A DNA stretch of 64,000 nucleotides from Nevskia sp964451925 (GCA_964451925.1 CAYVKA010000020.1:7922-71921), one strand, 5' to 3'; shown: positions 37,283-49,420, counted from the first letter of the stretch. Numbers and translations: made by a program. Notes: generated by a model from the letters alone, not told the origin.

Positions 37283-37503
37283 AGGCGGTTGTTTCCTTAT
37301 CGCTGCGCTTCCGGCCGTGCCGGACCCGGCTGCTGATCGGCTCAAGGCCGCTGGCGCCCGGAGCCGGGCTTGCGCCCCGCTCGTCCACAAACGGTCTCGC
37401 GCCCGACGCTTCGATGCTCCCGCGTATGGCGGCAGCGCAGGGCGAAACAGCTTAAAATCCGCGTCCTCGCGCCGTCATTCCCCCCAACGCCGATCCCCGA
37501 CCG

Positions 37504-38739
37504 ATGACCAAGACTTCCTTCCCCAAAGAAGACCTGAAGATTCTGCTGCTCGAGGGTGTGAGCCAGACCGCGGTGCGCTATTTCCGCGAGGTCGGTTACA
37601 CCAACATCGAGTATCACGAGAAGTCGCTGCCGGAGGCGCAGCTGGCCAAGGCGGTGGCCGAAGCGCACATCGTCGGCATCCGTTCGCGCAGCCACCTGAC
37701 GGCGGAGATGTTCAACAACTCGCGCCGCCTGTTTGCGGTGGGCTGCTTCTGCATCGGCACCAACCAGGTCGACCTGGACGCGGCGCAGCTGCGCGGCGTG
37801 CCGGTGTTCAATGCGCCGTATTCCAATACGCGCAGCGTGGCCGAGCTGGTCATCGCCGAGGCCATTCTGCTGATGCGCCGCATCCCCGAGAAGAACATGG
37901 AGTGCCATCGCGGCGGCTGGTCCAAGTCGGCCAGCGGCAGCTTCGAGGTCCGCGGCAAGACGCTCGGCATTGTCGGCTACGGCCACATCGGCACCCAGGT
38001 TGGCGTGCTGGCGGAAAGCCTGGGCATGCGGGTGATCTACAACGACATCGAGACCAAGCTGGCCCTGGGCAACGCCATGCCCGCCGCCAGCCTCGACGAC
38101 CTGTTGCAGCGCTCCGACGTCGTCAGTCTGCACGTGCCGGAGACGCCTGAGACCAAGGACATGTTCGGTGCGGCGCAGATCGCGAAGATGAAGAAAGGCG
38201 CGGTGCTGATCAATGCTTCGCGCGGCACTGTGGTCGACATCGACGCGCTGGCCGAAGGCCTGCGCAGCAAGCATGTCGGCGGTGCCGCGGTGGATGTGTT
38301 CCCGGTCGAGCCCAAAGCCAACGACGAGCGCTTCGTTTCGCCGCTGGTCGGCATGGACAACGTCATCCTGACGCCGCACGTTGGCGGCAGCACGCTCGAG
38401 GCGCAGGAGAACATCGGCCTGGAGGTGGCGGCCAAGCTGGTGCGCTACAGCGACAACGGCTCGACCCTGTCGGCGGTGAATTTTCCGGAGGTGTCGCTGC
38501 CGGGCCACAGCGGCAGCCGCCGCTTGCTGCACATCCACCACAATGTGCCGGGCGTGCTGTCGCGCATCAACGAAGCCTTCTCCAGGAGCGGCGTCAACGT
38601 CGACGCACAGTTCCTGCAAACCAGCGGCAAGGTCGGCTACGTGGTCATCGACATCACCGCTTCCGAGGAGCAGGCGCAGGGCATCAAGGACGATCTGGCG
38701 GCGATCCAGGGCACGGTACGCACCCGCCTGCTCTACTGA
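37504..38739 (+). CDS. serA: D-3-phosphoglycerate dehydrogenase
   Basis: 411 residues, the E. coli-type length. An N-terminal substrate half, Rossmann motif GIVGYGHIGTQVG (about 156-168), catalytic Arg in RSRSHLT, His in LTPHVGGST (about 292), and a C-terminal ACT domain (about 335-411) for serine feedback can all be read. First step of serine synthesis from 3-phosphoglycerate, in the cytoplasm. It precedes the malic enzyme gene by 110 bp; a functional link is not implied. Confidence 0.96.
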   Translation: MTKTSFPKEDLKILLLEGVSQTAVRYFREVGYTNIEYHEKSLPEAQLAKAVAEAHIVGIRSRSHLTAEMFNNSRRLFAVGCFCIGTNQVDLDAAQLRGVPVFNAPYSNTRSVAELVIAEAILLMRRIPEKNMECHRGGWSKSASGSFEVRGKTLGIVGYGHIGTQVGVLAESLGMRVIYNDIETKLALGNAMPAASLDDLLQRSDVVSLHVPETPETKDMFGAAQIAKMKKGAVLINASRGTVVDIDALAEGLRSKHVGGAAVDVFPVEPKANDERFVSPLVGMDNVILTPHVGGSTLEAQENIGLEVAAKLVRYSDNGSTLSAVNFPEVSLPGHSGSRRLLHIHHNVPGVLSRINEAFSRSGVNVDAQFLQTSGKVGYVVIDITASEEQAQGIKDDLAAIQGTVRTRLLY

Positions 38740-38849
38740 GGCCGGTATCCGCCGGCGCCGGGCGCGGGCATGGTGGTCCTTTTTGTCGGGCTTCCAGGCC
38801 GGGTGGCATCGAATTCGTTCAGCAGCGTGGTTCACCGAAGAGGCAGTGC

Positions 38850-41150
<2,301 letters not shown>

Positions 41151-41242
41151 AACACCCCGGTCGTCCTGCGTGGCGCTTGTCGCGCGCCAGGCCGCGGGAT
41201 GGCCCAGTTTGCTGCGGTTGTCCGGTATGTCTGGCCGTCCGA

Positions 41243-41278
41243 TTGACAATTCTACTGACGAATGTTGAAAATCGTCAG
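41243..41278 (+). promoter_or_regulatory. Promoter and inverted-repeat operator of the TetR gene
   Basis: A TTGACA -35-like hexamer at 41243 lies next to an inverted repeat CTGACG-N12-CGTCAG (41255-41278) that ends right at the ATG. This is the usual place for TetR autorepression. Confidence 0.6.
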
Positions 41279-41881
41279 ATGCGCAATGCAGCCCGCACCC
41301 AGCCCGAGACACGCGACCGCATCCTGCAGGAGGCGGAGCGCGTGTTTCGTGCCTACGGCTATGCCAAGACCACGGTGGCGGACATCGCCAAGGCCTGCGG
41401 CATGTCGCCGGCCAATGTGTACCGCTTCTTCGAGAGCAAGGCCACCATCAACGAGGCGCTCACCGAAGTCATGCTCAAGCGCCAGGAGGACATGGCGCTG
41501 GGCATCGCCGCGGAGACGCGGCCGGCGGCGCAACGGCTGAAACGGCTGATTGTCGAGATGCACCGTTTCACCTGCGAGCAATACCTCAACGAGTCGCGTG
41601 TGCACGAGATCGTGCTCAAGGCGATGGACGAGCAGTGGGGCGTGATCGACGCGCATATCGAGCGCATGCGCCTGCTGTATCGCGCGGTGATCGACGACGG
41701 CGTGCGCGCCGGCGAGTTTTCCGCGAAGGGCGTCGAAGCGCGCGGCACCTGCGTGTTCAACGCGGTGATGCCGTTCTGTCATCCGCAGCTGGTGGCGGAG
41801 AAGTTCGCGCAGGACAAGGGTCAGCAGGCCGAGTTGATGGCCGATTTCCTGATCGAGGCCCTGCGCGCGCGAAAGATCTAA
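41279..41881 (+). CDS. TetR/AcrR family regulator
   Basis: 200 residues from ATG 41279; the longer frame upstream runs through the operator and is discarded. N-terminal TetR HTH (TRDRILQEAERVFRAYGYAKTTV, continuing ADIAKACGMSPANVYRFF) and a helical ligand domain. It lies directly upstream of an MFP/RND efflux pair in the same direction and probably represses it. The inducer is unknown. Confidence 0.92.
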   Translation: MRNAARTQPETRDRILQEAERVFRAYGYAKTTVADIAKACGMSPANVYRFFESKATINEALTEVMLKRQEDMALGIAAETRPAAQRLKRLIVEMHRFTCEQYLNESRVHEIVLKAMDEQWGVIDAHIERMRLLYRAVIDDGVRAGEFSAKGVEARGTCVFNAVMPFCHPQLVAEKFAQDKGQQAELMADFLIEALRARKI

Positions 41882-41899
41882 GAGCTTTTTTGTTTTGTT

Positions 41900-41940
41900 T
41901 CAGAGCCCCGTCATGCCCGTCATGCTTGGCATGACGAAAG
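41900..41940. repeat. Inverted repeat GTCATGCC/GGCATGAC
   Basis: An 8-bp dyad with a 10-nt loop between the TetR gene and the efflux operon, related to the element at 4060-4140. Possibly a terminator for the TetR gene, although no T run follows. Confidence 0.35.
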
Positions 41941-42003
41941 AGAAAAATCATCAGTAGTGAGCGGGCGGCCTGTCGTGGAATGCCGCGCGCCAAGGAGTCG
42001 CAC

Positions 42004-43095
42004 ATGAGGCAACGCTATGCAGTGCTCGCCGCCGCGCTTCCGCTGCTGCTCGGCCTGGCCGGCTGCGGCAAGCCGCCCGCCAAGGCGGAGGAGATCCGCC
42101 CGGTGCGCAGCATCGTGGTGGGCGCCGGCGTCACCGACGCCGGCAACACCTATGCCGGCGAAGTGCGCCCGCGCTACGAGTCCGACCTGGGCTTTCGCGT
42201 CTCCGGCAAGATCCAGTCGCGCGCGGTGAATGTCGGCGACAAGGTCAAGGCCGGTCAGCTCCTGGCGCAGCTCGATGCCAAGGACCTGGCGCTCAGCGAG
42301 GCCAGCCAGCGCGCCCAGGTGGCGGCGCTGGATGCGCAGCTGGCGGTGGCCAAGTCGGACTACGAGCGCAACCAGAAGCTGTTCGACGAGGGCGTCATCG
42401 GCGCCTCGGGCATGGACCATTACCAGGCCACCTATCAGGCGGCATTGGCGCAGCTGGACGCTTCGCGCGCGCAGTTGCGGGCGATGAGCAACCAGACCGG
42501 CTATGCCGAGCTGCGCGCCGACCACGACGGCGTCATCACCGCCGTGCTGGCCGAGCCGGGGCAGGTGGTGGGGGCGGGGCAGACGGTGCTGCGGCTGGCG
42601 CACTCCGGCGAGATCGAGGTAGCGTCCAATGTGCCGGAGGACCAGATCGCGCGGGTCCACGCCGGCATGCCGGTGCAGGTGTCGCTGTGGGCCGGCGGTG
42701 ATGCTGCGATTGCCGGCATCATCCGCGAACTGGCCTCCAGCGCCGACCCCGCCACCCGCACCTACGCCCTGCGCGTATCGGTGCCGCAGCCGCCGCCGCA
42801 GATGAAACTGGGCATGACTGCCAGTGTGCGCATCCCCATGAGCGATGCGCCGAAGCTGATTCACGTGCCGCTCGGCGCGATGATCGAGCAGCAGGGTGCC
42901 AGGGGCGTATGGGTGTTCGACCAGGCGGCGCAGGCGGTGCAGTTCCGCCCGCTGGTCATCGCCGGAGTCGACGGCAACGAATTCCTGGTGGCGGGAGGGC
43001 TCAGGGACGGCGATATCGTCGTCACCGCCGGTGCGCCGCTGTTGCGCGCCGGGCAGAAGGTGAAGCTGATGCCGCGCGACGCGGCGGCCAGTTGA
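42004..43095 (+). CDS. RND efflux periplasmic adaptor (MFP) subunit
   Basis: 363 residues from ATG 42004 (AAGGAG upstream). Lipoprotein signal with lipobox LAGC (about residue 21). Then the HlyD/AcrA layout: lipoyl half motif GFRVSGKIQSRAVNVGDKVKAGQ, a coiled-coil hairpin (about 95-160), the second lipoyl half (AEPGQVVGAGQTVLRLA), and beta-barrel and membrane-proximal domains. The stop is 1 nt from the ATG of the permease, a tight operon. No outer-membrane factor is encoded here, so a genomic TolC-like protein is presumably shared. Confidence 0.94.
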   Translation: MRQRYAVLAAALPLLLGLAGCGKPPAKAEEIRPVRSIVVGAGVTDAGNTYAGEVRPRYESDLGFRVSGKIQSRAVNVGDKVKAGQLLAQLDAKDLALSEASQRAQVAALDAQLAVAKSDYERNQKLFDEGVIGASGMDHYQATYQAALAQLDASRAQLRAMSNQTGYAELRADHDGVITAVLAEPGQVVGAGQTVLRLAHSGEIEVASNVPEDQIARVHAGMPVQVSLWAGGDAAIAGIIRELASSADPATRTYALRVSVPQPPPQMKLGMTASVRIPMSDAPKLIHVPLGAMIEQQGARGVWVFDQAAQAVQFRPLVIAGVDGNEFLVAGGLRDGDIVVTAGAPLLRAGQKVKLMPRDAAAS

Positions 43096-43096
43096 G

Positions 43097-46000
43097 ATGA
43101 AGCCGGGGCAGGAGGGCGGCTTCAATCTGTCGCGCTGGGCGATCCAGCATGTTTCGTTCACCCGCTTCCTGATCGTCCTGCTGGTGATCAGCGGCGTGTT
43201 CGCCTATGTCAACCTGGGGCAGCGCGAGGACCCCAGCTTCACCTTCCGCCTGATGGTGGTCAGTGCCTATTGGCCGGGGGCCACCGCGCGCGAGATGGAA
43301 CAGCAGGTCACCGACAAGCTGGAAGAGAAGCTGGCCGAAACCCCTTGGCTGGACTACACACAGAGCTATTCCAAGCCGGGCGAGGCGCAGGTGTTCGTGG
43401 TGCTGCGCGAGGACACGCCGCCGAAGGAGGTGCCGGGTGCCTGGTACCAGGTGCGCAAGAAGATCGGTGACATCCAGGCCAACCTGCCCGGCGGCATTGC
43501 CGGTCCGTATTTCAACGACGAGTTCGGCGACACCTATATCGCCATGTACGCCTTCCACAGCGAGGGCTTCAGCTACGCCGAACTGAAGGACTACGTCGAC
43601 GAGGCGCGCAAGAACATGCAGCGCGTGCCGGGCGTGGAGAAGGTCGATCTGCTCGGCGACCAGGAACCTAAAATCTATGTCGAATTCTCCTACCGCAAGT
43701 TCGCCGAGCAGGGCATCACCTTCCAGCAGCTGGGTGACGCCCTGCAGGGCCAGAACACCATCGCCCCGGCCGGGCAGCTGAATACGCCGGAGCGGGCGAT
43801 CTATGTGCGTGTCGGTGGCCACTACAGCTCGATCCAGGAAATCGAGGACACGCGTTTCCGCGTCAACGGCAAGAGCCTGCGCTTGGGCGATTTCGCCCGC
43901 GTCTACCGCGGCTACGACGACCCGCCGGTGATGAAGATCCGGCAGAAGGGCCGCGAGTCCATCGTGCTCGGCGTGGTGATGCAGCGCGATGCCGACGTGC
44001 TCGAAGTCGGCAAGAGCCTGCAGCAGACGCTGATACGGCTGCACGCCACCTTTCCGGTCGGTATCGAGATGGCGCAGATCACCGACCAGCCGGCGGTGGT
44101 GCGTGTCGCGGTGGGCGAGTTCCTGCGCTCGTTGAGCGAAGCGGTGATCATCGTTCTGGTGGTCAGCTTCTTCAGCCTGGGTTTGCGCACCGGCATGGTG
44201 GTGGCGCTGACCATCCCGCTGGTGCTGGGCGTGACCTTCGTGGCGATGAAGTACGCCGGCATCGAACTGCAGAAGATTTCGCTCGGCGCCCTGGTGCTGG
44301 CGCTGGGCCTGCTGGTGGACGACGCCATGATCTCGGTGGAGATGATGGCGCGCAAACTGGAGGAGGGCTACGACAAGCTCAAGGCGGCCTCCTACGCTTA
44401 TACCTCCACCGCTTTCCCCATGCTCACCGGCACGCTGATCACCGCCGCCGGCTTTCTGCCGGTGGGCCTGGCCAAGTCCTCCGCCGGCGAGTACACCTTC
44501 TCGATTTTCGCCGTGGTCGGCATGGCGCTGCTGATTTCCTGGTTCGCCTCGGTCTATTTCACGCCGTTCATCGGCCACTGGCTGCTCAAGGCGCACCCGC
44601 AGGAGGCGCACGAGCTGTTTCACACACCGTTCTACCGCCGGCTGCGCCGCATCATCGACTGGTGCGTGGAGCATCGCTGGAAGGTTATCGTGCTGACTGC
44701 GGCGGCCTTCGTGCTCAGCGTGTTCAGTTTCCGCTTCATCCCGCAACAGTTCTTTCCCGACTCCACCCGCCTGGAGCTGATGGCCGACCTGTGGCTGCCG
44801 GAAGGCTCCAGCTATGCCGCCACCGAGGCTGTGGCCCTGCGCATGGAAGCCAAGCTGGCGCAGGACCGGGACGTGGACGACTACGTCGCCTACGTCGGCT
44901 CGGGCAGCCCGCGCTTCTACCTGCCGCTGGACCAGCAGCTGCGCAACACCAACCTGACCGAGTTCATGGTGGTGAGCCACGACATCAAGGCGCGCGAGCG
45001 CCTGCGCCTGAAGATCCGGCAGTGGGTCCAGGAGGAGTTCCCGGAAGTGCGCCTGCGCATCGACCGCCTGCCCAATGGTCCGCCGGTGGGCTGGCCGGTG
45101 CAGTTCCGCGTCATGGGGCCGGACCCGGCGCAGGTGCGTGAATTCGCCGAGCAGGCCAAGCAGGTGGTGCGCTCCAATCCCTACGCCGTCAACGTGCACG
45201 ACAACTGGCACGAGCGCATTCTGGCGCTGCATGATGAACTGGACCAGGAGAAGCTGCGCGTGCTGGGCATCACCAGCACGCAGGTGCGCGGCGCCGGCCA
45301 GACCATTCTTTCCGGCACGCAGATCGGCACTTACCGCGAGAACAACCGCAATATCGCCGTGGTGGCGCGCCAGCCGCTGGACGAGCGCGACAAGCTGGGC
45401 GGCCTGCGCGATTCCTACATGCCCACCGCCGGCGGCCAGTCGGTGCCGTTTTCGCAGTTCGGCAAGGCCATGGAGGTGTTCGAGGATGGCGTCATCTGGC
45501 GCCGCAACCGCGAGCCGGCCATCACCATCGAGGCCGAAGCGGTGGACGGCATGCAGGCGCCGGACGTGACCAACCTGATCTACGCCGAGCTGGTGCCGCT
45601 GCGCGCCACGCTGCCGGTGGGCTACAGCATCGAGATATCCGGCGCGCTGGAGCAGAACAAGATCGCCAACGATTCAATCAACGCGCAGATGCCGAAGATG
45701 GCGGTGCTGATCCTGTTGCTGCTGATGGTCCAGCTGCAGCATTTTGGCCGCACTATGCTGGTGCTGCTCACCGCGCCGCTGGGCATTATCGGTGCCGCGC
45801 TGGCATTGCTGCTGACGCAGGCGCCATTCGGCTTTGTCTCCCTGCTCGGTGTCATCGCCCTGGGTGGCATGGTCATGCGCAACTCGGTGATCCTGGTCGA
45901 CCAGATCCGACAGGACGTGGCCGAAGGCCACGACGAATGGACCGCCATCGTCGAATCCGCGGTGCGCCGCTTCCGCCCGATCTGGCTGACCGCAGCGGCA

Positions 46001-46159
46001 GCGGTATTGGCCATGGTGCCGCTGTCGCGCAGCGTGTTCTTCGGCCCCATGGCGATTGCGCTGATGGGCGGGCTGATTGCGGCCACGCTGCTCACATTGA
46101 CCTTCCTGCCGGCCTTGTACGCGGCCTGGTTCCGCGTCCGCCGGGCCGGCGCGGTCTGA
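43097..46159 (+). CDS. RND family efflux permease
   Basis: 1020 residues, twelve-helix RND architecture with the first helix at about 17-37 and two large periplasmic loops. Family segments include GALVLALGLLVDDAMISVE (TM4, with the Asp pair of the proton relay, about residue 405) and LGVIALGGMVMRNSVILVDQI in the second half. It resembles HAE1-type pumps of the AcrB/MexB wider group. It pairs with the upstream adaptor and the TetR regulator. Substrate unknown. Confidence 0.95.
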   Translation: MKPGQEGGFNLSRWAIQHVSFTRFLIVLLVISGVFAYVNLGQREDPSFTFRLMVVSAYWPGATAREMEQQVTDKLEEKLAETPWLDYTQSYSKPGEAQVFVVLREDTPPKEVPGAWYQVRKKIGDIQANLPGGIAGPYFNDEFGDTYIAMYAFHSEGFSYAELKDYVDEARKNMQRVPGVEKVDLLGDQEPKIYVEFSYRKFAEQGITFQQLGDALQGQNTIAPAGQLNTPERAIYVRVGGHYSSIQEIEDTRFRVNGKSLRLGDFARVYRGYDDPPVMKIRQKGRESIVLGVVMQRDADVLEVGKSLQQTLIRLHATFPVGIEMAQITDQPAVVRVAVGEFLRSLSEAVIIVLVVSFFSLGLRTGMVVALTIPLVLGVTFVAMKYAGIELQKISLGALVLALGLLVDDAMISVEMMARKLEEGYDKLKAASYAYTSTAFPMLTGTLITAAGFLPVGLAKSSAGEYTFSIFAVVGMALLISWFASVYFTPFIGHWLLKAHPQEAHELFHTPFYRRLRRIIDWCVEHRWKVIVLTAAAFVLSVFSFRFIPQQFFPDSTRLELMADLWLPEGSSYAATEAVALRMEAKLAQDRDVDDYVAYVGSGSPRFYLPLDQQLRNTNLTEFMVVSHDIKARERLRLKIRQWVQEEFPEVRLRIDRLPNGPPVGWPVQFRVMGPDPAQVREFAEQAKQVVRSNPYAVNVHDNWHERILALHDELDQEKLRVLGITSTQVRGAGQTILSGTQIGTYRENNRNIAVVARQPLDERDKLGGLRDSYMPTAGGQSVPFSQFGKAMEVFEDGVIWRRNREPAITIEAEAVDGMQAPDVTNLIYAELVPLRATLPVGYSIEISGALEQNKIANDSINAQMPKMAVLILLLLMVQLQHFGRTMLVLLTAPLGIIGAALALLLTQAPFGFVSLLGVIALGGMVMRNSVILVDQIRQDVAEGHDEWTAIVESAVRRFRPIWLTAAAAVLAMVPLSRSVFFGPMAIALMGGLIAATLLTLTFLPALYAAWFRVRRAGAV

Positions 46160-46343
46160 ACAGCAGGCGGCCGGCGATCAGGGCCGGCGCCGCCGCTGCC
46201 GCAGGACCACGCCCGGCCGGATGGCCGCTTCCCGCCACTGTGGCAGAATAGTCCGTACCCAAAGGCCTCGCCGCCGATGGGTGGGAGCACGCTCGGGGCG
46301 TCTCCGCGGCCGCTCAGGCCGGGCAATAACAACGGAGGACGGC

Positions 46344-47807
46344 ATGGAGCAGCGCGGGAAGTTGATGGGTGTACTGGCCTTGACCGGCGCGTTTGCCCTG
46401 CTGGCCGGCGCCTGCTCGGGAAGCTCGGCGGAGCCCGCGTCCGCGGCTGCAGCCTTGAGCGGCAGCTCTTCCAGCGGGGCGCAGGGTGGGGCTTCTTCCG
46501 GCAGCTCGTCCGGTGGCAGTTCGTCCAGTAGCGGCATCACGCCGCCGGAGGCTCCCGGCTCGCCGATTTTCGGCAACCTGCTGACGACCAAGGTGGCCTG
46601 CAACTGGCGCGTCGCCAACGGCACGCCTGACGCCAGCACGCCGCCGGGCGCCCTGCGCTGGGGCTATCTCGACCTCGCGGCCGGCTACTACCAGGTGATC
46701 CTGTCGCCCAGCTTCCCGGTCGGCACGCGTTTCCGTTTCGAGGGGCAATATCCCGCGGCCCGCAATTTTTCCTACCAGCTCTACAACGGCGGCAGCCAGG
46801 AGCTGGCCGAGCTGGCCGACTATCAGATCGGTCCGGATGCCGGCAGCCAGTCGCCGTTCAACGGCGTCAACACGCTCGACACCGCGGTACAGCCGGGCGG
46901 TCACTACACGCTTCATCTGGTATTCGGCGCCAAGCCGGCCAGCCCGGCGGCCAACACCATTTACCTCGATCCCAGCCAGGTCAGCACGCTCAACCAGGCG
47001 GTGCTGGTCTACCGAATCTACAACGCCTTCGCCGGCATCAGCGTGGCGCAGCACGGCGGCATGCCGCTGCCGACCGTGTACCAGGAAACCTCCAGCGGCG
47101 ATGTGACGCTGGCCAGCATGGACACGACCCTGGTCTGTGACGCCGGCATCGGTGCGCGCGACACCGAGCGGCGCACCTTCTCCGCCGGGTCCGACATCGT
47201 CAATTCGCAGCCGCAGCATCCCGCACCCATCCCTGCGCAGCCGGTGCCGGCGGCGCCCACCTTCATCCTGCGCGACAGCAGCGGCGACATCCTGGTCAAC
47301 GAGGACAACCGCTACATGTACGCCGAACTGTCGCAGACCGCCGGCGACCTGGTGCTGATGCGCGTGCGCGCGCCCAGCTTTGCCACGCAGCCAGGGGCGG
47401 GTTCCGACCCGCAGCTGCGCCACTGGTCCTTGTGCGAGAACGCGATGGTCTCGGCGGAAACCTACAGCTGCGTCGAGGACCAGGATGCGGTGATCGACAG
47501 CGGCGGCTTCTTCAACGTGGTGATCGCCGTGGCCAGCAAGCGCCCGCCCAACGCCACCGCACAGCACGGCTTCAACTGGCTGGCCTACGGCACCACCAAC
47601 GTCGGCTTCCCCATCTTCCGCCACATGCTGCCGTCGCCGGATTTCACCCAGTCCGCTTTCAACGTACCGGCGGGCGCCACCCCGCAGAACATCATGGGCG
47701 ACTACTTCCCGGTGGCCACCTACTGCTCGAACGCGGTATTCGCCGCGCATACCCAGGCCGGGCAGACGCCGGCGCAGGTGTTTGCGGGATGCCAGGTGGG
47801 GCAGTGA
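46344..47807 (+). CDS. Large lipoprotein of unknown function
   Basis: 487 residues from ATG 46344 (CGGAGG upstream). Lipobox LAGAC near residue 24 is followed by about 40 residues of Ser/Gly/Ala low complexity, similar in style to the linker of the S53 peptidase. The globular rest is beta-rich, with cysteines spread along it (ACNW, LVCDA, SLCEN, SCVED, TYCSN, AGCQ) that could form disulfides. The motif FGNLLTTKVACNWRVANGTPD and the YLDPSQVSTLNQAVLVYRIYN block look like a conserved domain, but I do not recognise the family. Stand-alone gene upstream of the tRNA-like sequence. Confidence 0.8.
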   Translation: MEQRGKLMGVLALTGAFALLAGACSGSSAEPASAAAALSGSSSSGAQGGASSGSSSGGSSSSSGITPPEAPGSPIFGNLLTTKVACNWRVANGTPDASTPPGALRWGYLDLAAGYYQVILSPSFPVGTRFRFEGQYPAARNFSYQLYNGGSQELAELADYQIGPDAGSQSPFNGVNTLDTAVQPGGHYTLHLVFGAKPASPAANTIYLDPSQVSTLNQAVLVYRIYNAFAGISVAQHGGMPLPTVYQETSSGDVTLASMDTTLVCDAGIGARDTERRTFSAGSDIVNSQPQHPAPIPAQPVPAAPTFILRDSSGDILVNEDNRYMYAELSQTAGDLVLMRVRAPSFATQPGAGSDPQLRHWSLCENAMVSAETYSCVEDQDAVIDSGGFFNVVIAVASKRPPNATAQHGFNWLAYGTTNVGFPIFRHMLPSPDFTQSAFNVPAGATPQNIMGDYFPVATYCSNAVFAAHTQAGQTPAQVFAGCQVGQ

Positions 47808-47947
47808 TGACAGGCCGGATCGCCGCGCGGCGCGGCGATCCGCGCCAGCGTGGCCATCGATAGCGGCCGGGCGCCAGCGGAAATCCCGTTCAGCCGCGGT
47901 CAAGCTTGCCGGGGGTAAATTGCCCTCGCAAAGTAAGAATGCTCAAC

Positions 47948-48019
47948 GGGGCTGTAGCTCAACTTGGCAGAGTGCGGCGGTTTACCGCCGAGATTGAGGT
48001 TCAAATCCTCCCGGCTCCA
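47948..48019 (+). tRNA. tRNA-like gene with atypical anticodon loop
   Basis: A 72-nt cloverleaf: acceptor GGGGCTG pairs with CGGCTCC; D arm GCTC/GAGT; T arm GAGG-TTCAAAT-CCTC; discriminator A, CCA not encoded. The anticodon stem CGGCG/CGCCG closes a 6-nt loop GTTTAC instead of 7 nt, so the anticodon cannot be assigned with confidence. U33 followed by UUA (complement of the stop codon UAA) or UAC (Val) are the readings. It may be a degenerate or unusual tRNA. Confidence 0.55.
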
Positions 48020-48059
48020 TCATTCCCCGCGGAACGCGGCGCGGCGCAATGGACTGCGG

Positions 48060-48512
48060 CTACTTGGTCGCGACGTACTTCAAATCATGTATTTCAGGAA
48101 TGGCCACGGCAACATCGACCGGCTCCAGGATCATGGTCGATTTGACGATGCTGCCTTTGCCGACACTGGTGCGAACGTAAATGCTCTTGCCCGCGGGGAG
48201 GGTGATGGCGGCCTGGCTGTAATCGCCCGCACCGCACACTACCCGATATTCACCGGGTTCACGATCGATATAGAAAAAGGTTCCGGGGTTGGAGGCGCCG
48301 ACTAACTGGCCGTTGACCACGATGTCCGGCGTGACCAGGTTGCCGACATAGGAAGCTTCGCGATAGAAATAGATTCGCCCCATGTCCGCGGGTTGCGGCG
48401 GCATCAGGGCCTGCATGTCGGAGTAGCTAAGATGGCTGGCGCAGGCGCTGATCAGCAATCCGGCAACAGCGATGGCAATGAGTCTGAGCTTGCGCGATAG
48501 GGTCGTTTTCAT
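48060..48512 (-). CDS. DUF2846-type lipoprotein
   Basis: 150 residues from ATG 48512, which gives a lipoprotein signal (LLISAC, about residue 23). The mature part has the DUF2846 pattern GRIYFYREASYVGN, then VVNGQLVGASNPGTFFYIDREPGEYRVVCG. Probably anchored in the envelope; function unknown. It ends 40 bp from the tRNA-like gene. Its base composition is lower in GC than the flanking housekeeping genes. Confidence 0.82.
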   Translation of the reverse strand: MKTTLSRKLRLIAIAVAGLLISACASHLSYSDMQALMPPQPADMGRIYFYREASYVGNLVTPDIVVNGQLVGASNPGTFFYIDREPGEYRVVCGAGDYSQAAITLPAGKSIYVRTSVGKGSIVKSTMILEPVDVAVAIPEIHDLKYVATK

Positions 48513-48634
48513 TTTTTGGCCGATTGGGTGGGCGCTCAATAACCAGCATGTCCCGTGCCACGATTCCAATACAGAGTAAATCGGCATATAGATTGCTAGT
48601 TTAGTGCTCGCCAAAATCCAAGGAGCGCCAGCGC

Positions 48635-48850
48635 ATGGGAAAGTTTGTCGAAATTGAATTTCAAAACAAGACCACGCTCATCAAATTGTCCGAAATCACC
48701 ATGCTGGAACTGACCGAGGACGATGAAAGCTATGTCCTCACCGTATACATATCGGGCGAAGACAGCGTGAAGGTGGAAGCGGAGCCGGGGAACGAAAAGA
48801 CCGTGCAGACGCTGTACCAGGATCTCAAAGCGAAGCTCGAAGCCGTCTGA
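48635..48850 (+). CDS. Small acidic hypothetical protein
   Basis: 71 residues, no signal or transmembrane segment. It begins MGKFVEIEFQNKTTLIKL and is rich in Glu/Asp, with alternating strands and a C-terminal helix (TVQTLYQDLKAKLEAV). It looks like a small folded cytoplasmic domain. The site AAGGAG lies ten bases before the ATG. GC content is clearly lower than in the neighbours. I do not recognise a family. Confidence 0.7.
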   Translation: MGKFVEIEFQNKTTLIKLSEITMLELTEDDESYVLTVYISGEDSVKVEAEPGNEKTVQTLYQDLKAKLEAV

Positions 48851-48947
48851 ATTTCATTGCCTTCTAGCGCGGTCAAGGAACGCGCGCAATGGGGTTATTC
48901 GGGGACGCCGATTTCGTCGTCCCCGGTCTCCGCCATTGCAGCGCGGC

Positions 48948-49346
48948 CTAGGGTGGCGGTTGGCAGTTTCCGGTCTGGTGTTCCACCAGGCAGCCAGACT
49001 CGAAATGGTAGTTGAACTCGCCGTTGTTGCGATCGAGCGTCGCGTCGCGGCCGGCCATGCCAGCACCCCAATTCTTGAGAGTGATGACGCCGCTGCCGTC
49101 GGATTCGATCGGGCCTACGATATGATCGGATTTCCAGATCTTCCGCTCCAGATCAATCTCCACCGTGGACTGTTCGTGGATCGGAGCGATCGTGCCGGGG
49201 CAATGACTGGGGCCGAATGCCAGCGTGGTTTTGCATTGATAGCGCAACGGACCTTCGGCCTGGGCGAGGCCACACGGGGACAGCGTGCCGAGCGCAAGCG
49301 AGAGTCCGACAAGCCAGTGCCGGGTTCGGGCGCGCTTAAGCTCCAT
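48948..49346 (-). CDS. Secreted small hypothetical protein
   Basis: 132 residues from ATG 49346. A signal peptide is evident (HWLVGLSLALGTLSPCGLAQA, cleavage near residue 30). The mature part is about 100 residues with four cysteines (YQCK, SHCPG, SGCLV, GNCQ), so two disulfides are likely. No family recognised. It lies downstream, in the same direction, of leader A and the 38-residue ORF, so it may belong to that transcription unit. Confidence 0.65.
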   Translation of the reverse strand: MELKRARTRHWLVGLSLALGTLSPCGLAQAEGPLRYQCKTTLAFGPSHCPGTIAPIHEQSTVEIDLERKIWKSDHIVGPIESDGSGVITLKNWGAGMAGRDATLDRNNGEFNYHFESGCLVEHQTGNCQPPP

Positions 49347-49420
49347 CGATCGATCCCTGCATGCTATTCGCACAGCCCCGCCAGTACTTGTTGCGCCATC
49401 GGGTGCCTGCAAGGCCACGG

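Noticed and set aside
43022..45232. 736-codon minus-strand open frame
   Set aside because: Antisense shadow of the RND permease; His/Arg/Gln-rich with no recognisable domain.
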